A stretch of 64,000 nt of DNA. It comes from Microcoleus sp036704825. Lineage in GTDB: Bacteria; Cyanobacteriota; Cyanobacteriia; Cyanobacteriales; Microcoleaceae. Numbering within the stretch: position 1 is the stretch's first letter; every line of letters begins with the position of its first letter. Location of the stretch: positions 65,949-129,948 of the forward strand of contig JAUBSN010000008.1 in NCBI GenBank assembly GCA_036704825.1, given 5' to 3'. The notes under the pieces were generated by a model. It saw nothing but the letters and a program-made list of their open reading frames with translations, had not been told where the DNA came from and ran no database searches. Below are positions 36,342-45,068 of the stretch, in pieces. The translations under genes were made by a program, and so were the position numbers.

Positions 36342-36763
36342 CGGGCATTTTCTGTTCTATCTGGAACTATAGAAGCCCGGGGTTTACCTTCGTCTGGTTG
36401 GGTATAAACCCAAGCCCAAGCAATCAAGACAGCTTGAAAAGGCAGCCTGAACCAATACAGTAATTGGTTGTGGGGAATCCCTTCTATCGGAATGTTGTTG
36501 ACGGCTTGATTGATATTAGCTGGAAACACGGCAATAAACAAGGCAATTAACCCCCACGCCGCCGCCCTGCTGACAGGAGGAACTAACAGCCCAATTCCGC
36601 CCAAAATCTCAAAAAAACCGCTGATATAAACCAAGGCTTCCGGGTAAGGAAGCTGGGGCGGCACAATTCTGATAAAAGGTGCGGGTACTGCAAAGTGCAG
36701 CACGCCTACAATACAGATAGCTACTGCGAGGATAACTCGCCAAATTTCTTTTTGACTTTTCAC
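36338..36763 (-). CDS. DoxX family membrane protein
   Basis: About 141 residues from a GTG at 36763; an earlier TTG at 36841 would add 26 poorly conserved residues. Four membrane segments are visible: VILAVAICIVGVLHFAV, ALVYISGFFEILGGIGLLV, AAAWGLIALFIAVFPAN and LPFQAVLIAWAWVYT. VYISGFFEILGGIGLL is the DoxX signature. The family is linked to redox and membrane integrity functions, though poorly defined. It is coupled to the DUF4385 gene by a 4-base overlap. Confidence 0.8.
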   Translation of the reverse strand: MKSQKEIWRVILAVAICIVGVLHFAVPAPFIRIVPPQLPYPEALVYISGFFEILGGIGLLVPPVSRAAAWGLIALFIAVFPANINQAVNNIPIEGIPHNQLLYWFRLPFQAVLIAWAWVYTQPDEGKPRASIVPDRTENAR

Positions 36764-36841
36764 GGGCAATCGGTAATTAATAATTGTTAACTTGCTGCGA
36801 TAATGCTTGCAAAAATTGGCTATCTGCGCTCTAGATGACAA

Positions 36842-37652
36842 AAAAACTGAGGCCCAAAAATTTCTGCTTCCCGGGTTTGTCTGCTCTTGCTGGTGGCTGT
36901 AACGATTTTATTTCGTAGAAAAACCAGATTTTTGGGTAACTCCCAGACAAGTTTTCACAGCCCCAAACTGGAGGAAGCGAGAACTGGAATCCAAGGCCTG
37001 GGCTTTGAGTCCCAAAAACAGATAGCGCGCATTTCGATAACAAGATTTTAATGTCTCGTTCCGTGCTGCTGTCTCTATCTTCGGGTAGTAAAACATGATT
37101 TTTGTTTCGGCTGTGGCTTCGCCAGCAACCAAACCCGTGGGGGATTTTTTCGATCGACAAATTCACCACCGCTTAACATTAAATAAATCATCCCGCAATT
37201 GATGAGTGCGGTTGCTGCTAACTTTGGTCTAGCCTTCCAGGCGCTTCCCTAGCCTACCCTACGGGAACCCCTACGGGGAACGGGAACCCTTGCGGGAAGA
37301 TAGCTTTGCTAGCGCCTACCTTGAGGAGATTCATTAAGGCGAGTAATTTGTCAATAACTTTTATAATTATTTAATATTTGTGCTTTTAAAATTATTCGGA
37401 GAGGCAATTCGGTAACGCTCTCTAATTAAAATGACTATCGAAAGTTTGAATTTTGTCAACTTCCGAAAGATGTTAGAATTAAATTATTGAATTTGCTAAA
37501 AAGTCAATCGTCGCAGCAACTCCCCAACCATCCTGCTGAAATTCAAAATTGTCAGCAACGGCAGGAACTTTTTAGCCACCACATTATTCAAAAAGATTGA
37601 GCCTCCAAGCGCTGTGTCATTTTTATCTACACGTAAGCAATCACCGACGACC
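36842..37652. other. Intergenic region with palindromic repeat at 37237-37320
   Basis: No supported gene. The part from 37237 to 37320 (CTTCCCTAGCCTACCCTACGG, then CCCTACGGGGAACGGGAACC, then GCTAGCGCC) is one of the GGGAACCC-type palindromic repeats dispersed in Microcoleus-like genomes. The A+T-rich 37320-37500 stretch likely holds the promoter of the DUF4168 gene. Confidence 0.5.
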
Positions 37653-38144
37653 ATGAACACCTCAACAAACACCTCTAAATTTGGCATAAACCGGATGCTG
37701 CGACAATCGCTGTTGCTTGGCATCTTTTCTGCTGCAGCTTTAGCTAGCGGATGGGCGCCCGGTTTGTACGGACAATCCCCAAACCTCGTTTTCGGATCGG
37801 CAGCCCGAGCTCAAGAAATTAGCAGCGAAGAAATTACTAGCTACGCTCGCGCTGTGTTGGCAATAGAACCCAGACGGGTAGAAGCTTATAACGAAATTAA
37901 AGGAATGGCTGGGGGCTCGGTTCCCAGAGTAGTGTGCAACGAAACTAAGGAAATTAATAGGTTGTCTGGAGGTGTTCGCGGCATCGCGGTGAATTACTGC
38001 CAACAAGCTAAAAAAGTTATCGAAACCAATGGTTTGACAGTTAGTCGCTTCAACCAGCTCACTTTGCTCCAGCAAGCGAATCCGGCAGTCAAACAGCGAA
38101 TTCAAGCCGAGCTCCTGCGGCTGCAACAAGCGGGCAATCAATAA
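37653..38144 (+). CDS. DUF4168 family secreted protein
   Basis: About 163 residues from ATG 37653; a TTG or other start at 37614 is less likely. A signal peptide is visible: RMLRQSLLLGIFSAAALASGWAPG and a cleavage-like ARAQE at about residue 57. The mature part has EITSYARAVLAIEPRRVEAYNEIK, and the end ITVSRFNQ-like helix followed by QRIQAELLRLQQ is typical of DUF4168. Two cysteines (VCNET, NYCQQ) may bond in the periplasm. Function unknown. Confidence 0.8.
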   Translation: MNTSTNTSKFGINRMLRQSLLLGIFSAAALASGWAPGLYGQSPNLVFGSAARAQEISSEEITSYARAVLAIEPRRVEAYNEIKGMAGGSVPRVVCNETKEINRLSGGVRGIAVNYCQQAKKVIETNGLTVSRFNQLTLLQQANPAVKQRIQAELLRLQQAGNQ

Positions 38145-38518
38145 GCTTGAGCGTTTGAGTCTTTCTTCCTCTCCCGTTCTATTAGACTTCTCCATAAAAG
38201 CTTGTTAAGGGCAGGCAGGATGCCTAAGCGCTACCTTCGCCCAACAATAATATTGGAGATTTAAATTGTTCGAGTTCCTAGACGGTAGGCAAAATTTTTT
38301 GGAAAAAAAGCGATCGCCTGCGATCGAGTGCTTGACAAAATAACATAAATTTGGTAATAAGCCAGAACGGGAGCGGTCAGAGAGATGAATATTTTGCAAC
38401 TGGCTGTAAATCGGAATGAGATATAGCTAGCGGGAACAAGATTAAGACGTTTTTAATTTCTGAAACATGAGCTGAAGATTGGAACTTCAGCCTTCCTTAT
38501 TTCTCTGGCTATAAAAAA

Positions 38519-38623
38519 TATAGCAATCCTCGCATCATTTGTGAATTTCTTACTCCCGGACCTTGGGTTCGGGGAGGGTTGGGGAGGGGTAAAAAGTTTC
38601 TGACTCCTGCAAGGATTGCTATA
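38519..38623. repeat. MITE-like element, family B, copy 2
   Basis: About 105 bp with ends TATAGCAATCCT and AGGATTGCTATA, and the same interior as the copy at 10177-10279 (ATTTGTGAATTTCTTACTCC, then a G-rich core, then GACTCCTGCAAGG). It lies 54 bp ahead of the ureE start and may affect its leader. No target duplication is obvious. Confidence 0.85.
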
Positions 38624-38677
38624 TATTGCTCAACAACTCAATGTCAAGTGAATTGCTCTGAGAAATAGAATATAAAA

Positions 38678-39115
38678 ATGCTAACATTCACAAAACATTT
38701 GCCTGCAAATCCCGATGCTGTTGTCAGCTTTACTTTACCGATGACAGCGGACGATCGCACTCGCAGCCGCCACCGATTCGAGGCGGAGACGGGGGAAGCG
38801 CTGCACCTGAGTTTGCCCAGAGGTACGGTACTGCGCGATCGAGATTTATTGCAGTCGGAAGACGGTAGCTGTTTGGTACTGGTAAGTGCAAAACCCGAAC
38901 CGGTGCTGACAGCGCGGGCATCAAATTCGCTGCTGCTGATGCGGGCGGCTTATCATTTAGGAAACCGTCACGTAGCTTTAGAAATTGCCGATAATTATTT
39001 AAGGCTTTCTCCAGACTCTGTGTTGCAGGGAATGCTAGAAAAAATGGGTTTGGAAGTAACAGAGGAAATTGTGCCGTTTCAGCCGGAAACGGGCGCTTAC
39101 GGACACAGCCATTAG
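38678..39115 (+). CDS. ureE: Urease accessory protein UreE
   Basis: Nickel metallochaperone, 145 residues. The N-terminal domain has DDRTRSRHRFEAETGEALHLSLPRGTVLRDRDLL. The metal-binding C-domain has LMRAAYHLGNRHVALEI with the conserved histidine, and a short terminal GHSH instead of a long His tail. It delivers nickel to the UreDFG-urease complex. It is the first gene of an ureE-ureF-ureG run. The structural genes ureABC and ureD are not in the window. Confidence 0.93.
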   Translation: MLTFTKHLPANPDAVVSFTLPMTADDRTRSRHRFEAETGEALHLSLPRGTVLRDRDLLQSEDGSCLVLVSAKPEPVLTARASNSLLLMRAAYHLGNRHVALEIADNYLRLSPDSVLQGMLEKMGLEVTEEIVPFQPETGAYGHSH

Positions 39116-39161
39116 ATTTTAGATTTTAGATTTTAGATTTTAGATTTTAGATTTTAGATTT
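39111..39161. repeat. ATTTTAG heptamer repeat between ureE and ureF
   Basis: About seven tandem heptamers ATTTTAG immediately after the ureE stop codon. The same heptamer family occurs at 33390, 44196 and 49400 (some as complement). Non-coding. Confidence 0.9.
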
Positions 39162-39240
39162 ACTCCCACCGATGAATCCGAGGGTTCACAACCAAATTAG
39201 TTTCGATCGTTCAAGAAGGGAGAAGTCAACAGTCAACGCC

Positions 39241-39954
39241 GTGAACAATCAACTTTTATCTTTGTTGCAGCTAGCTTTTGCACCTGTGGGGGCTTATAGT
39301 TATTCTGAGGGAATCGAAAGTCTAGTAGAAACCGGTGCGATCGACAGCGAGATTACTTTGAGGAATTGGTTAGAAAATTCGCTGCAATTCGGGGCTGTTC
39401 GAGTAGAAGCCGCTGTGGCGGTAAGGGCTTTGAGGGCGGCACAGATGGGGGATGTGACGGCTTTGAATTACTGGAATGCTTGGGCGACTGCTACTAAGGA
39501 AACAGAAGAGTTGCGCTTGCAAAGTTGGCAAATGGGGCGGACTTTGGTCAGGTTGCTGCTGGAGTTGCGTGAAGCGAAGCTATCCCGCAGGGAATCGCCA
39601 GTTGCTTCTGGGTTAACAACAAGTGTAAAAGATTTGGTGAAATTTGGCGGCAATCCGTGCAATTTTGCGATCGGCTTTGGCATTGCGGCCGCCAACTGGC
39701 AGATTGAAGAGGAAGCGGCCGTGTTAGGATATTTGTACAGTTGGGCTGCCAATTTGGCGAGTGCGGGCGTGAAACTGATTCCCCTCGGTCAAACAGCCGG
39801 TCAACAGTTACTGTTAGATTTGCAGTCTCAAATTAGCTGTACGGCACAAGAAGTTTTAAAATTAGAAGATGATGACCTTGGCAGTTGCAGTTGGGGATTG
39901 GGGCTGGCTAGCATGGCGCACGAAACTCAGTACACTCGATTGTTTCGCAGTTGA
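39241..39954 (+). CDS. ureF: Urease accessory protein UreF
   Basis: About 237 residues from GTG 39241, where the conserved LLSLLQLAFAPVGAYSYSEGIE begins at once; an upstream ATG at 39172 adds 23 unconserved residues. All-helical UreF works with UreD and UreG as the gate for nickel insertion. GFGIAAANWQIEEEAAVLGYLYSWAANLASAGVKLIPLGQT is the central core, and the C-terminal GLGLASMAHETQYTRLFRS is typical. A decayed copy of its last about 120 bp lies just downstream. Confidence 0.92.
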   Translation: MNNQLLSLLQLAFAPVGAYSYSEGIESLVETGAIDSEITLRNWLENSLQFGAVRVEAAVAVRALRAAQMGDVTALNYWNAWATATKETEELRLQSWQMGRTLVRLLLELREAKLSRRESPVASGLTTSVKDLVKFGGNPCNFAIGFGIAAANWQIEEEAAVLGYLYSWAANLASAGVKLIPLGQTAGQQLLLDLQSQISCTAQEVLKLEDDDLGSCSWGLGLASMAHETQYTRLFRS

Positions 39955-39964
39955 AAATCCCTCA

Positions 39965-40025
39965 ATCCCAAATCCCTCAATCCCAAATCCGACAATCTCA
40001 AATCTCAAATCTCAAATCTCAAATC
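39965..40025. repeat. CAAATCC/CAAATCT heptamer-type repeat
   Basis: Tandem variants of CAAATCC(CT) and CTCAAAT separate the ureF stop codon from the decayed ureF tail copy. They likely mark the junction of the duplication. Confidence 0.7.
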
Positions 40026-40149
40026 GCTATACGGCGCGAGAAGTTTTACAATTAGAAGATGATGACCTTGGTAGTTGCAGTTGGGGATTGGGACTGGCTA
40101 GCATGGCCCACGAAACTCAGTACACTCGATTTTTTCGCAGTTGAAAATC
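40026..40149 (+). pseudogene. Decayed duplicate of the ureF 3' end
   Basis: Bases 40026-40149 repeat 39836-39959 with about 10 differences and an offset of 190 bp, including the GLGLASMAHETQYTRFFRS code and the stop. A third scrap, TATTTCGCAGTTAAAAATCAGA at about 40250, matches the very end again. No start codon or ribosome site, so it is a remnant. Confidence 0.92.
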
Positions 40150-40169
40150 AGACAATCCAAAATCTAATT

Positions 40170-40240
40170 AGTAAGGTGCGTCAGAACCCCAAAGCCTGGA
40201 TAATCGTTCCATAACTCCGCCTGACGCACCCTACAACTAC
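40170..40240. repeat. Inverted repeat before ureG
   Basis: AGGTGCGTCAGAAC at about 40172 pairs with GCCTGACGCACCCT at about 40220. A related hairpin with GTAGGGTGCGCCA / TGGCGCACCCTAC lies at 61660-61728. Probably a dispersed palindromic repeat. Confidence 0.65.
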
Positions 40241-40292
40241 AACTCGGTTATTTCGCAGTTAAAAATCAGAAAATCTAAAATCTAAAATATAT

Positions 40293-40889
40293 ATGAGTGC
40301 TTTTCGTGTAGGAATTGCTGGGCCAGTTGGTTCGGGGAAAACTGCTTTACTAGATGCTTTGTGCAAAGCGCTGCGGCAGCAATACCAGATTGCGGTTGTT
40401 ACTAATGATATCTATACTCAGGAAGATGCACAGTTTTTGGTTCGGAGTCAAGCTTTAGAGAGCGATCGCATTTTGGGCGTAGAAACGGGAGGCTGTCCCC
40501 ACACAGCCATACGCGAAGATGCTTCGATCAATTTAGTAGCTATAGAAGAGTTAGAATACAAATTCACTGATTTAGATTTAGTCTTTGTAGAAAGTGGCGG
40601 CGACAATTTGGCGGCAACTTTTAGCCCGGAGTTAGTAGATTTAACAATTTACGTAATTGATGTCGCTGCGGGCGATAAAATTCCGCGTAAAGGCGGGCCT
40701 GGAATTACTAAATCAGACTTGTTAGTTATCAATAAAATAGACCTCGCCTCTTTCGTGGGAGCAGATTTAGGCGTGATGGAACGGGACGCTAAAAAAATGC
40801 GCGGCGACAAACCTTTTGTGTTTACTAACCTGAAGACAAAGGAAGGCTTAGAATCGGTAGTTAGTTTTGTTAAATTGAATATGGCATAG
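40293..40889 (+). CDS. ureG: Urease accessory GTPase UreG
   Basis: 198 residues of SIMIBI GTPase. P-loop GPVGSGKTALLDALC is at residues 10-24; VVTNDIYTQEDAQFL and the nickel-binding CPH in VETGGCPHTAIREDAS come next. Base-specificity NKID is in VINKIDLA. It powers nickel insertion into urease. It is separated from ureF by about 340 bp of repeats and remnants, so it may have its own promoter. Confidence 0.95.
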   Translation: MSAFRVGIAGPVGSGKTALLDALCKALRQQYQIAVVTNDIYTQEDAQFLVRSQALESDRILGVETGGCPHTAIREDASINLVAIEELEYKFTDLDLVFVESGGDNLAATFSPELVDLTIYVIDVAAGDKIPRKGGPGITKSDLLVINKIDLASFVGADLGVMERDAKKMRGDKPFVFTNLKTKEGLESVVSFVKLNMA

Positions 40890-40904
40890 AGTGAGAAAAT
40901 ATAG

Positions 40905-40955
40905 TATAATGTAAATTAAAGTGAGACGGCTCGCAATTCCCAGTGAAAACGTCTC
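40905..40955 (+). promoter_or_regulatory. Possible promoter and operator of the Panacea pair
   Basis: A perfect -10 TATAAT is at 40905-40910 with only a weak -35-like TGGCAT 17 bases ahead. An inverted pair GAGACG (40923-40928) and CGTCTC (40950-40955) follows. Toxin-antitoxin operons are often self-regulated at such palindromes, but a simple stem-loop is also possible. Confidence 0.4.
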
Positions 40956-41039
40956 CAGACAAATATAGTCTGCTTGAGTCGCGGGAGTGTCAAAAAAATC
41001 TCGTTCTAGTTTTGCCGTTTAATGACTACCAAGTAAGTT

Positions 41040-41489
41040 ATGCTGAGTTGTTATGATGCAGCCGAATACTTTTTGGCTCAGGCAAGTGAAGATGCTGGCG
41101 ATCTGATATCTAATCTCAAGCTTCAGAAATTGGTTTACTATGCTCAAGGCTTTCATTTAGCTTTGTACGATGAACCGCTATTTCCTGAAGCGATAGAAGC
41201 ATGGACTCACGGGCCGGTTGTTCCTGATTTGTACCGTCACTATAAAAAGTATGGTGCTGGTGCAATTCCATGTCCTGAATATATAAACTTTTCGATTTAC
41301 GACGACGAAACTAAGAGTATGCTTGATGAAGTTTACTGTGTGTTTGGGCAGTTTGCTGCATGGAAGTTGCGTAACATGACGCAAGCAGAATATCCTTGGA
41401 AACTTGCTGCTCAAAATGGCGGTACAATTACTCATCAATCTATGCAAAAATACTTTAAGACTCAACTCAATCGTGAAGAAGCAGTTTAA
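41040..41489 (+). CDS. Panacea-domain (DUF4065/SocA-like) antitoxin
   Basis: 149 residues. NLKLQKLVYYAQGFHLALYDEPLFPEAIEAWTHGPVVPDLYRHYKKYG is the classic Panacea/DUF4065 core. Panacea proteins neutralise many unrelated small toxins and act like chaperone antitoxins. The first codon is TTG or ATG near 41040 (reads MLSCYDAAEYFLAQ). It overlaps the downstream gene by 17 bases. Confidence 0.9.
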   Translation: MLSCYDAAEYFLAQASEDAGDLISNLKLQKLVYYAQGFHLALYDEPLFPEAIEAWTHGPVVPDLYRHYKKYGAGAIPCPEYINFSIYDDETKSMLDEVYCVFGQFAAWKLRNMTQAEYPWKLAAQNGGTITHQSMQKYFKTQLNREEAV

Positions 41490-41886
41490 GGCAAATCAAC
41501 GCCCAGAAAAAGGGAAAAGGATTTCACCTAGAGAAACTGTTGATTTACCGCCAGAGCAGCAGTCACCTCTATTTTCTTTGCGGTACATGAATAAAGATTA
41601 CTCTCTTGCTCAATGTACAAAAGATGAAAAGGCAGCTTTTGCAGATACGCTGTACAAATTAAGTCAGCTTACCTGGAGTCAGATTAATGCTTCTAGCCGT
41701 CACGGTTCGGGCTACGAGAAGATAGCCCGAAGTTCCATTAGATCGCCTATTCCCAGCCATCTTAAGGATGATGTAAATTTTATTGCTTTTCGGTTTTGCG
41801 GGAAGGCTCCGATGGTTGGTTATCGGGATGGGGCTGTGTTTTATGTTATTTGGTTGGATAGGAATTATACGCTTTACCCTCATTAA
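41473..41886 (+). CDS. Putative toxin paired with Panacea antitoxin
   Basis: About 137 residues from the GTG at 41473, inside the end of the Panacea gene; upstream in-frame starts give a frame that only shadows the antitoxin. A basic N-terminus leads to SLRYMNKDYSLAQCTKDEKAAFADTLYKLSQLTWSQI and ends FIAFRFCGKAPMVGYRDGAVFYVIWLDRNYTLYPH. The ending looks like a compact RelE- or ribonuclease-like fold, but I cannot place it in a named family. The arrangement and overlap support a toxin. Confidence 0.75.
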   Translation: MKKQFKANQRPEKGKRISPRETVDLPPEQQSPLFSLRYMNKDYSLAQCTKDEKAAFADTLYKLSQLTWSQINASSRHGSGYEKIARSSIRSPIPSHLKDDVNFIAFRFCGKAPMVGYRDGAVFYVIWLDRNYTLYPH

Positions 41887-41924
41887 AAAGAACTCGTTAA
41901 ATTAGTGGCGGTGTCCCATTTTCG

Positions 41925-43016
41925 CTACTGGCTCAACAATTCCCTGACCAAATTAGCCAAACGTTCTGTACTGTCTCTCACTGCTAATCCAGAAGCAGCT
42001 TGAGACATTTTTTCCAAATATTCGGAATCTCTTAACAAATACAATACTTTGCTTTGCAACACATCTGCTGTCAGTTCGCTTTGACGGAATACCACGGCGG
42101 CGCAGGATGCGGCAAATACCTCCGCATTAAATCTTTGGTGGTCGTCAGCGGCGTGAGGAAAAGGAATTAAAATAGAAGGTACTCCCGTCACTGCTAATTC
42201 TGTCAGGGCACTGGCGCCCGATCGACTAATTGCTAAATTTGCTCGCTGCAACAAACTCGCCACATTGTCGTAAAATGGCATGGACAAATATTGTTCGTGT
42301 TTCAAACTCTCAGCATCCGGGTCATTATTTCCTGTCAGGTGAACCACCCAAGCACCGGCATCAAACCAAGCCGGAGCACACTGCCGCACTAACTGATTGA
42401 TGGCGACAGCACCTTGAGAGCCACCCATGACTAAAATTACAGGTACGCTGTCAGGAATTGGCAAATTTAGAGGTTGGCGAGTCAGGAATTGCGATCGCAC
42501 GGGCGTACCAGCAACGACCGTTTTGGCGCGGGGTAAATGCTGGGCTGCTGCTTCAAATCCGATCGCCACAGCAGTGCACAAAGGACTAAACCAGCGCGTC
42601 ACCTTCCCCGGAATGGCATTAGATTCGTGGAGAATCACCGGCAAACCCAAAGAACGGGCTGCCAAAATTGCCGGTGCTGCGATATAACCGCCGGTAGTAA
42701 AAACTCCCTGAAAATTTCCCGCTTTGAGCAACTTCCGCACCTGAAGGATCGAGCCGGCGAGTCCGCCCAAAATTCTCACTGTACCGAGTCCAAATCGCTG
42801 CTGAAAGCCTTCAACGGCGATCGTGTGGAGGGGATAAAGGGATGAAACTAACTGAGTTTCCATGCGGTCTGGGACTCCCAGCCATTCGATCTGACAATCG
42901 TTCAACTGCCCAGCGGTGGCGATCGCGGGAAATAAATGTCCACCAGTGCCGCTAGCTGCAACCAACAAGCGGAGGGGGGCTTTTGTCAAGGTATTTGTTT
43001 CTTTTAGAACTTCCAC
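41925..43016 (-). CDS. murG: MurG, N-acetylglucosaminyltransferase of peptidoglycan synthesis
   Basis: Adds GlcNAc to lipid I to make lipid II at the inner face of the membrane. 363 residues from a GTG. LLVAASGTGGHLFPAIATAGQL is the first G loop, HESNAIPGKVTRWFSPLC the acceptor side, and VILVMGGSQGAVAINQLV the second G loop. SRSGASALTELAVTGVPSILIPFPHAADDHQ is the donor-binding region. It is a single gene here, not in a dcw cluster, as usual in cyanobacteria. Confidence 0.95.
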   Translation of the reverse strand: MEVLKETNTLTKAPLRLLVAASGTGGHLFPAIATAGQLNDCQIEWLGVPDRMETQLVSSLYPLHTIAVEGFQQRFGLGTVRILGGLAGSILQVRKLLKAGNFQGVFTTGGYIAAPAILAARSLGLPVILHESNAIPGKVTRWFSPLCTAVAIGFEAAAQHLPRAKTVVAGTPVRSQFLTRQPLNLPIPDSVPVILVMGGSQGAVAINQLVRQCAPAWFDAGAWVVHLTGNNDPDAESLKHEQYLSMPFYDNVASLLQRANLAISRSGASALTELAVTGVPSILIPFPHAADDHQRFNAEVFAASCAAVVFRQSELTADVLQSKVLYLLRDSEYLEKMSQAASGLAVRDSTERLANLVRELLSQ

Positions 43017-43201
43017 AGGTCGAGCGATTTTATATTTGAGGTTTTAGATTATTATGCTGATTATTCAGGCAGTTTCAGCCAATTATCAATCAGCAATCTA
43101 AAATTAGATTGTGCCGTGTCCGTCGTTCCGCTGTCAGTTTTCGTTGCAGGCGAACAGTTGCCCGCACCAGGAATCCTGACAGATAACCAAATTATCATCT
43201 A

Positions 43202-44116
43202 ATGCGTAATTTTTTGAATTTAGTGCCAAGTCTATCTCAGTATTTTTCCAGCCGTCGGGACGAAAAAGCCGATCGAGCGATCGTTTTTGGCTTTAACTGC
43301 GGGCAGCCGATCGCTCAAATCTTGTTATGTTTAACAGTGGTAAGTGCTGGCGTGCTGCATCAAGGTGCGGCAAGAGCGATCGAGGCGATCGCACCGATCG
43401 CGGCTACTCCCCAAACGATCGCCCAAACAGGAGCAAATGCGCCTGCCCCACTCACAAAAGTGCTAACAGAAATTGACGCAGCGGCCAACCGGCGCGATGT
43501 CAAAGCAGTGATGGCATTTTACAGCCCAAATTTCACTCATTCTGACGGCTTAAACACCCAAAGCATGGAAAAAGCTCTCACCCAACTCTGGGATCGATAT
43601 CCGAGTTTAAATTACCGCACGGAACTCAAGTCTTGGAAAACCGAAGGCAGCGCGATTCTCGCAGAAACCGTAACTACAATTGCCGGCACTCAAAAAAAGG
43701 ACGGCAGAGAATTAACTCTCAAAGCTACCATCCGTTCTCAGCAGCGCTTTGAAGGTGAAAAAATAGTTAGTCAAGAGATTTTAGCCGAACAAACTCAGCT
43801 TAGTTCGGGCCAAAATCCTCCCACAATTCAAGTGAACTTGCCGGAGCAAGTTAAGGTGGGCGAAGAGTACCATTTTGATGCCATTGTTCGAGAGCCGATC
43901 GGCGATGATATTTTAATAGGAACTGTTTTGGAGGAACCGGTCAGCGAAAAGACATTATTTAATCCCTCAGAAGTCGAGCTAGAATTGCTCAATTCCGGCG
44001 GAATTTTTAAAGTAGGCAAAGCTCCAACCGCGCCCAACACTCGCTGGGTATCGGCAGTTTTGATGCGACAAGGCGGCATCACCACGATCACCCAACGCCT
44101 GCGAATTGTCAAGTAA
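43202..44116 (+). CDS. Secreted NTF2-like (SnoaL-type) protein
   Basis: 304 residues. A hydrophobic segment ILLCLTVVSAGVLHQGAARA (about 40-59) suggests a signal peptide or anchor. The stretch VLTEIDAAANRRDVKAVMAFYSPNFTHSDG, then LTQLWDRYPSLNYRTEL, looks like an NTF2/SnoaL cone-fold. The C-terminal NPPTIQVNLPEQVKVGEEYHFDAIVREPIGDDILIGTVLEEP is probably an extra beta domain. Several GATCGAGCGATC-type (HIP1-related) motifs interrupt its N-terminal code. Function unknown. Confidence 0.72.
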   Translation: MRNFLNLVPSLSQYFSSRRDEKADRAIVFGFNCGQPIAQILLCLTVVSAGVLHQGAARAIEAIAPIAATPQTIAQTGANAPAPLTKVLTEIDAAANRRDVKAVMAFYSPNFTHSDGLNTQSMEKALTQLWDRYPSLNYRTELKSWKTEGSAILAETVTTIAGTQKKDGRELTLKATIRSQQRFEGEKIVSQEILAEQTQLSSGQNPPTIQVNLPEQVKVGEEYHFDAIVREPIGDDILIGTVLEEPVSEKTLFNPSEVELELLNSGGIFKVGKAPTAPNTRWVSAVLMRQGGITTITQRLRIVK

Positions 44117-44229
44117 TAGATGTTAGGTGTTATGGGTTATTTATCGAGGGGCGGGTTTAGGAGATTATTAGTTTTATTTTCTCTTCTTCCTTCGCAATCT
44201 AAAATCTAAAATCTAAAATCTAAAATGGT

Positions 44230-45018
44230 ATGATTTCTATCCAAAATCAAATTGTTTTCATTACAGGTGCTAGTAGCGGTATCGGAGCAGCCTGTGCCAA
44301 GATATTCGCCAAAGGTGGAGCCAAACTAATTTTAGCAGCCCGCCGCTTTGAAAAGCTCGATCGACTGGCAAACGAACTTGTACAAACAAAATCGATCGCG
44401 TCGGCGAACGAGATTTATTTGGTAGAATTGGACGTGCGCGATCGCCCGCAAGTCGAATCGGCGATAGCTGCGCTTCCCGATGCCTGGAAAAGCATTGATA
44501 TTCTAATTAATAATGCGGGATTGAGCCGGGGTTTAGACAAACTGCACGAAGGCAGCTTTCAAGATTGGGAAGAAATGATTGATACCAATGTTAAAGGCTT
44601 GCTGTACATGACTCGCGCGATCGTGCCGGGAATGGTAAGCCGAAACCGCGGCCACGTAGTGAATATCGGCTCCATAGCAGGCCGCCAAGCTTATCCGAAA
44701 GGCAATGTTTATTGCGCTTCCAAAGCAGCAGTGAGAGCTATTTCCGAAGGGTTGAAACAAGACCTTTTGGGAACAGCAGTGCGAGTGACGGAAATAGAGC
44801 CGGGTTTGGTGGAAACAGAATTTAGCAATGTCCGGTTTCACGGCGATTCAGAAAAAGCAAAAAATGTCTATCAAGGACTGACACCTCTGACTGCTGATGA
44901 TGTAGCCGATGTCGTGTATTTTTGCGCGACGCGATCGCCCCACGTCAATATTAGCGAAGTCTTGCTAGTTCCGACAGACCAAGCTAGTGCAACTCTGGTT
45001 CACCGACAAGAGTTGTAA
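44230..45018 (+). CDS. SDR-family NADP-dependent dehydrogenase (YdfG-like)
   Basis: 262 residues of classical short-chain dehydrogenase: TGASSGIGAACAKIF cofactor loop, NNAGLSRG, VNIGSIAGRQ and YCASKAAVRAISEGLKQDL (Tyr-Lys pair). The ending DQASATLVHRQEL matches YdfG, the L-allo-threonine/3-hydroxy acid dehydrogenase. Substrate not determinable. It is the last + strand gene before the terminator-like array. Confidence 0.9.
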   Translation: MISIQNQIVFITGASSGIGAACAKIFAKGGAKLILAARRFEKLDRLANELVQTKSIASANEIYLVELDVRDRPQVESAIAALPDAWKSIDILINNAGLSRGLDKLHEGSFQDWEEMIDTNVKGLLYMTRAIVPGMVSRNRGHVVNIGSIAGRQAYPKGNVYCASKAAVRAISEGLKQDLLGTAVRVTEIEPGLVETEFSNVRFHGDSEKAKNVYQGLTPLTADDVADVVYFCATRSPHVNISEVLLVPTDQASATLVHRQEL

Positions 45019-45068
45019 GTTTTTAGTGGTAAGTGTCCGGATGGCGATCGAATTCTCAGCAAGCTTAA

